From the NCBI GenBank assembly GCA_903923345.1, contig CAIXXI010000331.1:1-6265 (forward strand): a DNA stretch of 6,265 bases, in the 5' to 3' direction. The stretch is from an uncultured Burkholderiales bacterium (GTDB lineage Bacteria; Pseudomonadota; Gammaproteobacteria; Burkholderiales; Burkholderiaceae_E). The notes under the pieces were generated by a model. That model was not told where the DNA came from. It saw only the letters and a list, made by a program, of their open reading frames with translations, and did not search any database. Positions 1-6,265 of this stretch are shown in pieces. The translations under genes were made by a program, and so were the position numbers. The first letter of the stretch is position 1. The number at the start of each line of letters is the position of its first letter.

Positions 1-2462
1 CCTTCACTGCCGTTGCCCGACGCCGGCGCACCGAGCGGTACCGCGCCATTCGGGCTGGGGACGACGGCGCGCCAGCGGTCAGGCATCGCCTCATTGATCG
101 CCGGAGCCACGCTCGGCGGTGCAATGCCGGCCGTGCCCGGACGGGGCGGCATCGGCGTGATCACCGACGGACGCATCTGCTTTTCGGGCAGCAACTCGCT
201 GGGTGTGACGCGGGAATCGCCCTGCATCAGGCGGATGTAGTCGTATCGGTCGGCGGTGACGCCGTAGGATGCATCCGGGTTGCGCAGCACAATCGGGCGC
301 AAGAAGACCATGAGGTTGGTCTTGACCCGTTTGCGGTTGTCGTAGCGAAACAGATTGCCAAGCACGGGCAGCCGACCCAGGCCGGGCACCATGCTGATGT
401 TCCCCTCGAGGCGCTCCTCGATGAGGCCGCCGAGCACCACCATCTGGCCATCATCGACCAGCACATTCGATTCGATCGCCCGCTTGTTGGTGATCAGACC
501 TGCAGCCAGCGAGGCGTCCTGCACACTCGATACTTCCTGGAAGATCTGCATCCGGACCGTTCCACCCTCGGCAACCTGGGGCCGCACCCGCAAAGTCGTG
601 CCCACGTCCTTGCGCTCGATGGTCTGGAAGGGGTTCACCGCGCCCGCCCCCCCGGTGTTCGAGAATGAACCGGTCACGAAGGGCACGTTCTGGCCGATGA
701 TGATCCGCGCCTCTTCGTTGTCGAGGGTCACCAGGTTCGGCGTCGCGAGGATGTTGGCGCCGGCCTCGGTTTCGAGGGCGCGGGCAAGAAACGCCAGATT
801 GATCGGACCCACGCTCACCGAGCCGGTGGCCGAACCCGTGCCCAGCAAGGGCTTGGTGCTGACCACACCAACATTCAGTCCGCGCCCGATACCCAGGATG
901 CCCGTCGCCGCATCGATGATGTTCGAGCCGGTGCCTCGCGGCGGCAGATTGGTGCCGCCGATGACGCCAACGCTGCCGCTGGGTTGGCCGAGGAACTGCC
1001 ACTGCACGCCCATTTCCATGGCGCGCTCGGCGCTGATCTCGACGATCAGCGATTCGATGTAGACCTGCACGCGACGGGCGTCGAGTTTGTCGATGACCGC
1101 GCGCAGATTGCGAAAGATCGGCTCGGGCGCGGTGATGATGAGCGAGTTGGTCGCAGGGTCTGCAGCGATCACCGCACCGCCCGCAGCCACCGTCACCACA
1201 CCGACGCTGGCACCGGACTGAGCAAGCGCCGAGGTGGCAGGAGAGCCGCCCATCGGATTGCCCTGCCCCAAACCGCCCTGTTGCTGCAAACCGAACTGGC
1301 CCTGCATGCCTTGCTGTCCGGGTGCAAAACCCGCCTGCGCACCGGCAAAGCCGCCCTGACCGATTGCACCCGCCTGGCCCTGCTCCGTCACCAGCACCGA
1401 ACGCAGGACCTGCACCAGGCGAACCGCCTCGGCATTTCGCAGATAGACCACCCGGATGTTGCCCGGCTCGCTCGACGGCTGGTCCAGACGAGCGACCAGG
1501 CTCTTGGCCAGATTCATGCGCGCGCCGCTGGTGGCCCGCAGCATGATCGAATTGATCCGGGTGTCGGCCATAACAGAAACCCGCTGCCCCGGATCGACCG
1601 CCGCGCCCGGCGCACCGGCCGCACGGGACTGATCGTCAAGCAATCGGGTGACCTGCATGGCGATGTCGCTGGCCAGCGCATGGCGCACCGGAACCACCTC
1701 GATTTCGCCGGACGCCGGGCTATCGAGTGTCGCAATGATGCGGGCCACGCGCTGCAGGTTGGAGGCGTAATCAGTGATGACCAGCGAATTGTTATTGGGA
1801 TAAGCGACGATGGTGTTGTTCGGCGCGATCAGCGGTCTGAGCACCGGCACCAGATTGCTGGCCGACTCGTAGTTCAGTCGGAAGATCTGGGTGACGACCT
1901 GATCGCCTCCCGGTGCCGCCTTTCCAGTACCCACCGGACCTGACTGCAGTTTGGCATCGGCCTCAGGCACGACACGAGAAATGGCACCGGTCTCAACAAT
2001 GGAAAAGCCCTGCAACCGAAGCGTCGAGCGCAGCAGCTCGTAGGCGGCTTGCGGCGACACCGGACGGGGTGTCTCCAGCGTGATCTTGCCTCGCACCCGA
2101 GGATCGATGATGAAGGTGCGGTTGAGCAGGTGTCCAAAGGCACCGACCACCGAATCGATGTCCGCATCCTTGAAATTCAAAGCAACAGGCTGGCCTGAAT
2201 CTGCGCGCCCCGCTTTGGCACGGGGCGTTTCCGCCGCATCGGCAGAAGCGCTTTGCGAGGTGGCAGCAAGACTGCGCTCGCGGGCAGCGGCCCGCTCCTT
2301 CGACGCCCTGGAGCGTTCGGCGCGGGAGGTCTCCAGGGTCGGATCCTGTGCGAAGACCGGCATTGCCAGCAGCACAGCGAACGCCGCCCATGCGACAGCG
2401 CTTGCAAACGCCAAAAGCGATCGCGGGCTGACGGTCTGACCTTGCCTTGCTACATGGCCCAA
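1..2462 (-). CDS. gspD: Type II secretion outer-membrane secretin GspD (3' end beyond window)
   Basis: GspD forms the multimeric outer-membrane channel through which folded proteins leave the periplasm. The frame is open for 820 codons and leaves the window at base 1, so the last residues are missing. In order: signal peptide 1-38 (hydrophobic core, AMPVFA then QDP, a signal peptidase I type site); charged Ala/Arg/Ser linker 39-92; N0 about 93-172; N1 about 188-249; N2 about 253-329; N3 about 335-461, interrupted by a Gly/Gln-rich insertion at 359-429; secretin barrel about 462-730, with VPFVTG at 593-598, VDDGQMVVLGGLI at 669-681 and VPGLGRLPVLGNLF at 692-705; DRYDYIRLMQ near 740-747; then a Pro/Gly/Ala-rich tail. 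There is no lipobox, and I see no cysteine in the translated part. The TTG start at 2462-2460 is chosen because TAGGAG lies 8 bases upstream, it retains the whole signal peptide, and it begins 3 bases after the gspN stop. An in-frame TTG at 2414 has no ribosome binding site. Family assignment is secure; the start is likely. Confidence 0.97.
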   Translation of the reverse strand, partial: MGHVARQGQTVSPRSLLAFASAVAWAAFAVLLAMPVFAQDPTLETSRAERSRASKERAAARERSLAATSQSASADAAETPRAKAGRADSGQPVALNFKDADIDSVVGAFGHLLNRTFIIDPRVRGKITLETPRPVSPQAAYELLRSTLRLQGFSIVETGAISRVVPEADAKLQSGPVGTGKAAPGGDQVVTQIFRLNYESASNLVPVLRPLIAPNNTIVAYPNNNSLVITDYASNLQRVARIIATLDSPASGEIEVVPVRHALASDIAMQVTRLLDDQSRAAGAPGAAVDPGQRVSVMADTRINSIMLRATSGARMNLAKSLVARLDQPSSEPGNIRVVYLRNAEAVRLVQVLRSVLVTEQGQAGAIGQGGFAGAQAGFAPGQQGMQGQFGLQQQGGLGQGNPMGGSPATSALAQSGASVGVVTVAAGGAVIAADPATNSLIITAPEPIFRNLRAVIDKLDARRVQVYIESLIVEISAERAMEMGVQWQFLGQPSGSVGVIGGTNLPPRGTGSNIIDAATGILGIGRGLNVGVVSTKPLLGTGSATGSVSVGPINLAFLARALETEAGANILATPNLVTLDNEEARIIIGQNVPFVTGSFSNTGGAGAVNPFQTIERKDVGTTLRVRPQVAEGGTVRMQIFQEVSSVQDASLAAGLITNKRAIESNVLVDDGQMVVLGGLIEERLEGNISMVPGLGRLPVLGNLFRYDNRKRVKTNLMVFLRPIVLRNPDASYGVTADRYDYIRLMQGDSRVTPSELLPEKQMRPSVITPMPPRPGTAGIAPPSVAPAINEAMPDRWRAVVPSPNGAVPLGAPASGNGSE

Positions 2463-2465
2463 GCC

Positions 2466-3341
2466 TCAGGCTCCTATCTTGATGATGAATCGCTCACCTT
2501 CGCGTCGCCCCATCAGGCCCAGCAGAGGCAATAGCCGTGCCTTCTCGGGTTCATCCGCCCTCGCCTCGGCCGTGAACCGAAGGCCCGAGCGGGCGTCCCA
2601 CCCACCGCTGCCTTCCAGACGCAACGGACCTGACAGTGTATTCATCGTCAGTGTGGCCTGCGCCCCTGACCCGACAATATCGATCCGATAGGCGCCGAGC
2701 GGCCGAACCGGAGTCAGTGCGGACGCCATCCGGGACAGCTCGATCGACCCGCGGCCTTCAAAGCGCCCACCACGCAGGGTCAGGTTCTCCCAACTGATGG
2801 TCAGCGACCCCGAGGGGCGGATTGTATTCCACGGCGAGCCCAGACGGTCGAGTGCCACACTGGGCAGATTCAAAGACCCCGGGGTGACCCGCAATTCACC
2901 CAAGCGGCCGGTGAGCAGCACCGGCTCCCGGATGCTGTCGTGCTCCAGGCGGGCATCGAGGGATCCCAGCAGCAGCATCGCCGGTGCAATCTGCCAACCG
3001 AAGGTTCCCGGAATCACCACCCCGGGCACCGATGCGGCCGCCGCCGGCTCGGCTGCGGCGCTCGAAGCCTCCCGAATATCAGCCAGAACAATTCGACCGC
3101 GCCCGTGCCAGAGCGTGCCTTGCGCTTCAGCCAGTCGAACCCGACCTTGAGTGAATCGTGATAGCACCGGATCGAGCAGGCTGGCAGGCGCCTGCGTCAC
3201 GATCACCGCCAAGGCGGCAAACAGGCCTGAGATCGCGAGCGCAATCTGCCACCGGATCGATGGTCCGGGCGCAGACCGCCGGGGCCGATCGCGGGTTCGC
3301 GACAGACCCGGCATCCGAAACTCGGGGCGAAAACGCGGCAC
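2466..3341 (-). CDS. gspN: Type II secretion accessory protein GspN
   Basis: GspN is an accessory T2SS component found in some lineages; its precise role is not settled. The protein has 291 residues. An Arg-rich cytoplasmic N-terminus (1-30) is followed by one membrane segment at about 31-50 and then a beta-rich periplasmic domain. Family-typical stretches are EAQGTLWHGRGRIVL (72-86), GSPWNTIRPSGSL (168-180), PVRPLGAYRIDI (211-222), LEGSGGWDARSGLRF (242-256) and a C-terminal LLGLMGRREGERFIIKIG (273-290). The start is GTG at 3341, 5 bases after the gspM stop, with no obvious Shine-Dalgarno sequence, so it may be translated by coupling. An alternative ATG at 3314 would remove 9 residues without touching the membrane segment. 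The stop codon is 3 bases before the gspD start. In Xanthomonas, the protein at this operon position (XpsN) has been described as a functional counterpart of GspC; whether that applies here cannot be told from sequence alone. Confidence 0.94.
   Translation of the reverse strand: MPRFRPEFRMPGLSRTRDRPRRSAPGPSIRWQIALAISGLFAALAVIVTQAPASLLDPVLSRFTQGRVRLAEAQGTLWHGRGRIVLADIREASSAAAEPAAAASVPGVVIPGTFGWQIAPAMLLLGSLDARLEHDSIREPVLLTGRLGELRVTPGSLNLPSVALDRLGSPWNTIRPSGSLTISWENLTLRGGRFEGRGSIELSRMASALTPVRPLGAYRIDIVGSGAQATLTMNTLSGPLRLEGSGGWDARSGLRFTAEARADEPEKARLLPLLGLMGRREGERFIIKIGA
2471..2476 (-). promoter_or_regulatory. Ribosome binding site that sets the gspD TTG start
   Basis: TAGGAG on the minus strand (2476 to 2471) is 8 bases upstream of the TTG at 2462-2460. 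It lies inside the last codons of gspN, so gspD initiation may be helped by ribosomes finishing gspN. No ATG or GTG start is in frame between the gspN stop and the signal peptide hydrophobic core, which makes this site the main evidence for the start. Confidence 0.7.
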
Positions 3342-3346
3342 CGGGT

Positions 3347-3853
3347 TCAGGGACGCCGCGGCAATTCGAGGGTCAGGCGCGCGGTCACCTTGCCCGGATC
3401 GGCGTCACGCTCGAGGCTGACATCGACGATTCGCAGCCGAGTCTCACGCAAAGCCGAGTCGAGCCAGGTCAGCCACACCGCAAACGACGCGCCACGAAAT
3501 CGAAGATCAATCAACTCGCCGGCGAGGTTCAGCTGCGTGAGTGATGCAGTCAGCCCAGCCGCCTTGATCGATTTTTCCAGTGAATCCTTCACCTGCGCAG
3601 GCGACTCGACCGACTCGCTCGTCTTGGCACTCAACTGACGTGCCTCGGTGCCCAGTGCCTCCATCTGCGCCAGTTGAGCCCGCAACCCGGGCAACTCGGC
3701 CTGCACACGCTGGCGCCCGACATAAGCCGGTTCGAAGGCCAGAAAGTAGAGCGACAACACCGCCAACACGACGCCGCCCATTGAGAGCATGCGTCGCTCG
3801 CGGGTCTGCAAGGCAGCCCACCATTGCACGAGGCGCTCGAGCATCGCAGTCAT
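3347..3853 (-). CDS. gspM: Type II secretion inner-membrane platform protein GspM
   Basis: GspM is a bitopic inner-membrane protein that binds GspL and helps form the assembly platform of the T2SS. The protein has 168 residues, the usual family size. A short cytoplasmic, basic N-terminus contains the family-typical pattern LxxRERRML (15-23). One membrane segment lies at about 24-41. A heptad-like Leu/Ala/Gln-rich stretch at about 48-82 is a likely coiled coil. The C-terminal part (about 88-168) has the alternating strand and helix pattern of the ferredoxin-like periplasmic domain, including FAVWLTWLDSALRETRLRIVDVSLER (123-148) described here by its ends. The ATG overlaps the gspL stop in a TGATG junction, which suggests translational coupling; AGGG is present but only 3 bases upstream. 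The sequence diverges as is normal for GspM, so the call rests on topology, size and position between gspL and gspN as well as on motifs. Confidence 0.94.
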   Translation of the reverse strand: MTAMLERLVQWWAALQTRERRMLSMGGVVLAVLSLYFLAFEPAYVGRQRVQAELPGLRAQLAQMEALGTEARQLSAKTSESVESPAQVKDSLEKSIKAAGLTASLTQLNLAGELIDLRFRGASFAVWLTWLDSALRETRLRIVDVSLERDADPGKVTARLTLELPRRP

Positions 3854-5103
3854 CAGCCCTGCAGCCCGACCGTCGCGGTCGGCTCCCGTTCGTTGTCGAA
3901 CTGCAATTTCAAGCCGACCCGAGAACAGGCTTCCCGAAGCTGCTCACGCGCGGCCCGACCATCGACGCGCTCGGTGAGGAACCGGACCTTCAATCGCCCC
4001 TCGCGGTATTCCACTGCCGCAAGCGCGTCGACACCGGTTGGACCCAGCGCATCCCCCAGACGACCCAGCAATGGCGCGAAGTCCTCAGGGCCGCTCTGGC
4101 CGCTTCTGGCGCGCAAGGCTGCAACCTGACGATTCATCTGCAGCACTGGATCGACCACCACTTGCGCAGCAGGAAAGGCGCTTCTGAAAGTGGCCTCAAG
4201 CGATTGGCGGATCGCGGTCTTTTCAGTGAGCAACTGGGCCCAATGCAGGTTCAGCCCCGCCAGGGCCGCGGCCAGACAGGCCCCTGCCAGCAGGGCGGGC
4301 GCCCGCCAGGCGCGGGCATCGAATGCTGCGAGCATGCGCCGCGAAGCCGCTTCGCGGCCACTGAGCAGATCAATCGGGGCCGCCTCGGGCAGATCCAGCG
4401 CACGAATCTCGACGGGCCAGCCCAACTGACTGGCGGCCTCATTCAGAGGCTGGGCCCATTCGGGGTCATCAACCCAGGCCCGCATCCCCTGCGTGGGCAC
4501 ATCATTCAATGCCAATGCGGTCTGCAGCATGCCTGTGACCGCCTCGGCACGCCGTTGCGGGTCTTCGCCTGCATTCCAGCCGAGTCCATTCAATGGATCG
4601 GTGCGCAGGGCCAGGCTGCGGCGAATACAGCTGATCGACCAGATGCCCGGCTGCAACGACAGCGACAGCTGAGCGGGCCATGCCGACCTCACGCGAATGC
4701 CACGTCGCTCGAATGCGCCCACTGCAAACTCGAGCCACTCCCGGTCGATCACTGCAACCAGTCGGCGCCCATCATCCAGATCGGGCCCGGCGACGATCGC
4801 GCAGGCTGCGACATCCTGCAGCAAGGCATCCTCGACGACGTTGGGCAGTGCCTGCAGCAATCGCGAGCCCGTCAGGGCAGGCACCTGCGGGGTCAGCAGA
4901 TTGACGTCGCGGGCATCGAAGATCAGGCGCGCCTGGGTCGTGCCCTGCAGACCGTCGAGCGAGACGTGCTCGAGCCGGTTGCCGCCTGCAGCATCGGGGC
5001 GCAGGACCAGCAAATGCGCTTCGGTGCCAAATGCCCGTTCGCCCTCGTTTCGCGGAGGCAGCCAGACGATGGCCTCACCGCGCTTCAGCGGCGCAGTTGC
5101 CAT
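3853..5103 (-). CDS. gspL: Type II secretion inner-membrane platform protein GspL
   Basis: GspL connects the cytoplasmic ATPase GspE to the inner-membrane platform and pairs with GspM. The protein has 416 residues. The cytoplasmic region (1 to about 265) corresponds to the actin-like GspL domain that binds GspE, with the recognisable stretch NLLTPQVPALTGSRLLQALP (68-87), continuing NVVEDALLQD to residue 97, and RLVAVIDREWL (114-124). One membrane segment lies at about 267-287 (APALLAGACLAAALAGLNLHW, here given by its ends A268 and W288). The periplasmic region (289-416) has a helical stretch and then a ferredoxin-like domain at about 343-416. The ATG at 5103 lies inside the 3' end of gspK (19-base overlap) and is preceded by GAGG 4 bases upstream. 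The stop shares one base with the gspM start. An open frame of 523 codons on the opposite strand covers the same DNA and is rejected as a shadow. Confidence 0.96.
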   Translation of the reverse strand: MATAPLKRGEAIVWLPPRNEGERAFGTEAHLLVLRPDAAGGNRLEHVSLDGLQGTTQARLIFDARDVNLLTPQVPALTGSRLLQALPNVVEDALLQDVAACAIVAGPDLDDGRRLVAVIDREWLEFAVGAFERRGIRVRSAWPAQLSLSLQPGIWSISCIRRSLALRTDPLNGLGWNAGEDPQRRAEAVTGMLQTALALNDVPTQGMRAWVDDPEWAQPLNEAASQLGWPVEIRALDLPEAAPIDLLSGREAASRRMLAAFDARAWRAPALLAGACLAAALAGLNLHWAQLLTEKTAIRQSLEATFRSAFPAAQVVVDPVLQMNRQVAALRARSGQSGPEDFAPLLGRLGDALGPTGVDALAAVEYREGRLKVRFLTERVDGRAAREQLREACSRVGLKLQFDNEREPTATVGLQG

Positions 5104-6032
5104 ACCACCTCGACTCGATCGTTCATCCGCTCCAACAGGGTCTCAGTCTGAGATTCGACTCGTTCGTAGCGTATCACCCCGGTCACCAGGAAAAACGATG
5201 ATCCGACAGCCAGCAGCCCGGGGTTGAGGACTGGTTGGCCATCGATATCGACGGCCGCCTGCTCGAGGGTTCGATAAAAGGTCCGCTCACGCCGGCTCAC
5301 GAAACGGCGCGCCGAGCCGAGATCGAGATTCGGCACGACCGCGGCGATCACCTCTGCCGGCGCGGTGTTGACATTCACCGGCGTTGCACGCGGCAGCACG
5401 ATGGCGACCGGCTCGAGCGCGCCCACCACACCCGGGTCCAGCCCAGGCACATCCAGCAGATCGGCGAGGCGGGTCAACGGCTGACGCGTTGCCGGCACCA
5501 CCCGGCCCTCGACTGTGACCGACACCGACTGCATGACCCGTGCGGCGATCAGGTCTGCACTGGACGCACTGCGACCGACGCCCTGGAGCAACTTCTTCAG
5601 CGCGGTCAGTTGCAGTTCCGCCGGCTTGCCGTCGGCCCCGGCCAGCGAATTGATGTTGAACAGTGACTGGGCATCGACGATCCGGCCTGCCAGGACCGCA
5701 TTGCGTGACCCTTCGTCAATCTTTGCGCCCGCGGTCACGGTCTCATCCAGCCGGGTTTCGACCACCGGCACCGCCCATGGCTCACCCAGATGATCTGCCG
5801 GCCCCGAGCGCAGATCGGCGCGCAGGATGACTCTGGCCCAATCCAGGGCAGCCCGCTCGATCCAGCGACTTTGTGACAGAGCCAGCCGGTTCTCGACCGA
5901 GCGGACGGCCACATGCTCCCGCCAGAAAAGCCCCGAAACGACCACGGCCGCGAGGGTGACCACCAGCATCGCCGTGATGATTGCCGCACCACGCTGGGTG
6001 TGGCTGGTTCGTCGGAGCCCGGATCGCATCAT
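5085..6032 (-). CDS. gspK: Type II secretion minor pseudopilin GspK
   Basis: GspK is the largest minor pseudopilin. In the GspI-GspJ-GspK complex it caps the tip of the pseudopilus. The protein has 315 residues. A basic leader ends in Gly15, followed by the mature N-terminus AAIITAMLVVTLAAVVVSGL, which is the prepilin peptidase (GspO/PilD) site and the hydrophobic helix (about 16-37). Position 5 of the mature protein is Thr or Ala-like rather than the Glu of other pseudopilins, as is normal for GspK. Other family marks are ALDWARVILRADLRSG (62-77), HLGEPWAVP (81-89), GRIVDAQSLFNINSL (116-130) in the pseudopilin core, and TPVNVNTAPAEVIAAVVP (217-234) after the helical GspK-specific insertion. 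The ATG at 6032 overlaps the gspJ stop by one base (TGATGATG). The second ATG at 6029 is better spaced (6 bases) from AAGGA, so the true start may be one codon later. It overlaps gspL by 19 bases. Confidence 0.96.
   Translation of the reverse strand: MMRSGLRRTSHTQRGAAIITAMLVVTLAAVVVSGLFWREHVAVRSVENRLALSQSRWIERAALDWARVILRADLRSGPADHLGEPWAVPVVETRLDETVTAGAKIDEGSRNAVLAGRIVDAQSLFNINSLAGADGKPAELQLTALKKLLQGVGRSASSADLIAARVMQSVSVTVEGRVVPATRQPLTRLADLLDVPGLDPGVVGALEPVAIVLPRATPVNVNTAPAEVIAAVVPNLDLGSARRFVSRRERTFYRTLEQAAVDIDGQPVLNPGLLAVGSSFFLVTGVIRYERVESQTETLLERMNDRVEVVWQLRR
5108..5111 (-). promoter_or_regulatory. Ribosome binding site for gspL inside gspK
   Basis: GAGG on the minus strand (5111 to 5108) is 4 bases before the gspL ATG at 5103, within the coding end of gspK. 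It supports the choice of this ATG and the 19-base overlap of the two genes. Confidence 0.5.
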
Positions 6033-6265
6033 CAGTCCTTGACCGGAAAGACCCTCAGCAGGACCTCTCCATCTTGGCGAACGATTCGCACCAGCAGTCC
6101 GGTGACCATGGCGGTTTCAGCCTTGCCCGCTGCCGCCTGTGGCGATCCCGATCCACCTGTGGCGGAGCTGCCACCAGCCTGGGCGTCGCCGGCAGGCGGC
6201 GCCTGCGCGCCTGAACCCGCCGCCGCGTCGGCGCCCGGCCCACGCAGCTGGCCGGCCAGGGCCTC
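6032..6265 (-). CDS. gspJ: Type II secretion minor pseudopilin GspJ (C-terminal part only)
   Basis: Only the last 77 codons and the TGA stop (6034-6032) are inside the window; the 5' part lies beyond the right edge. GspJ is a minor pseudopilin that joins GspI and GspK in the pseudopilus tip complex. The final residues, TGLLVRIVRQDGEVLLRVFPV, given here by their ends at 6105 and 6041, form a beta hairpin of the type that ends GspJ proteins (strand, D-G turn, strand ending RVFPV). Position directly upstream of gspK supports the call. Upstream of the hairpin is a 40-residue stretch (6122-6241) made almost only of Ala, Gly, Ser and Pro, preceded by EALAGQLR. The prepilin leader cannot be seen. 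The name rests on the C-terminal hairpin and gene order, so it is less certain than for the complete genes. Confidence 0.86.
   Translation of the reverse strand, partial: EALAGQLRGPGADAAAGSGAQAPPAGDAQAGGSSATGGSGSPQAAAGKAETAMVTGLLVRIVRQDGEVLLRVFPVKD
6036..6040 (-). promoter_or_regulatory. Ribosome binding site for gspK
   Basis: AAGGA on the minus strand (6040 to 6036) lies in the last codons of gspJ. It is 3 bases from the first ATG (6032) and 6 bases from the second (6029). The spacing favours the second ATG, while the one-base TGATG overlap with the gspJ stop favours the first by re-initiation. The two choices differ by a single methionine in the cleaved leader, so the mature protein is the same. 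Confidence 0.6.

Noticed and set aside
451..1002. 183-codon open frame on the minus strand inside gspD
   Set aside because: It is on the same strand as gspD but in another frame, with an Arg/Gly/His-rich product. The gspD frame carries the secretin motifs VPFVTG and VLGGLI through the same DNA.
1242..1379. Possible tandem DNA repeat in the Gly/Gln-rich part of gspD
   Set aside because: The peptide looks repetitive, but the codons differ and no unit recurs at a fixed period, so I see compositional bias rather than a true repeat array.
984..1943. 319-codon open frame on the plus strand
   Set aside because: It is antisense to the N1 to secretin part of gspD. The product is His/Arg/Asp-rich without any family pattern, so it is a shadow of gspD.
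1993..2407. Two short minus-strand open frames near the gspD start that begin with ATG or another start
   Set aside because: They are out of frame with the N0 domain and signal peptide. Only the frame from 2462 continues through all secretin domains, so they are not alternative gspD starts.
2442..2465. Possible terminator or promoter between gspN and gspD
   Set aside because: The gap is only 3 bases and there is no stem followed by a T run. The sequence is explained by the gspN stop, the gspD ribosome binding site and the gspD start.
3580..5151. 523-codon open frame on the plus strand
   Set aside because: It lies antisense to gspL, gspM and a little of gspK, which have clear family motifs, membrane segments and coupled starts. 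Its translation is rich in Arg, Gln, Pro and His with no recognisable domain, as expected for a reverse-strand shadow in GC-rich DNA.

Overview
The window is a gap-free stretch of a type II secretion system (T2SS, general secretory pathway) operon. All genes lie on the minus strand, so transcription runs from high to low coordinates. In that direction the order is gspJ (only its 3' end, entering at the right edge), gspK, gspL, gspM, gspN and gspD (running off the left edge near its 3' end). Adjacent genes overlap by 1 to 19 bases or are 3 to 5 bases apart, so there is no room for internal promoters, terminators, RNA genes or mobile elements. None were seen.

The DNA is GC-rich. Codon choice and protein signatures suggest a proteobacterium, most likely a betaproteobacterium of the order Burkholderiales. 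From memory of the families, the GspK stretch around ALDWAR...GEPWAVP and the GspN stretches GSPWNTIRPSG, PVRPLGAYR and LLGLMGRREG resemble versions from that order. The J-K-L-M-N-D order also fits clusters of that group in which gspD follows gspN, with gspE and gspF expected beyond the left edge and gspI, gspH and gspG beyond the right edge. Xanthomonas (xps) clusters share the L-M-N-D order, so the lineage is an inference. No gspC is present in the window.

The parts fit together as follows. GspJ and GspK are minor pseudopilins that form the tip of the periplasmic pseudopilus. GspL and GspM are the inner-membrane assembly platform that links the cytoplasmic ATPase GspE to the pseudopilus. 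GspN is an accessory inner-membrane-anchored protein. GspD is the outer-membrane secretin through which folded exoproteins leave the cell. No secreted substrate is encoded here.

I found no undescribed system. The points worth a second look are within this known machine: a TTG start for gspD placed by a good ribosome binding site; a Gly/Gln-rich insertion in the N3 domain of GspD; a cysteine-free GspD with a long Pro-rich C-terminal tail; and a 40-residue Ala/Gly/Ser insertion just before the last strands of GspJ.
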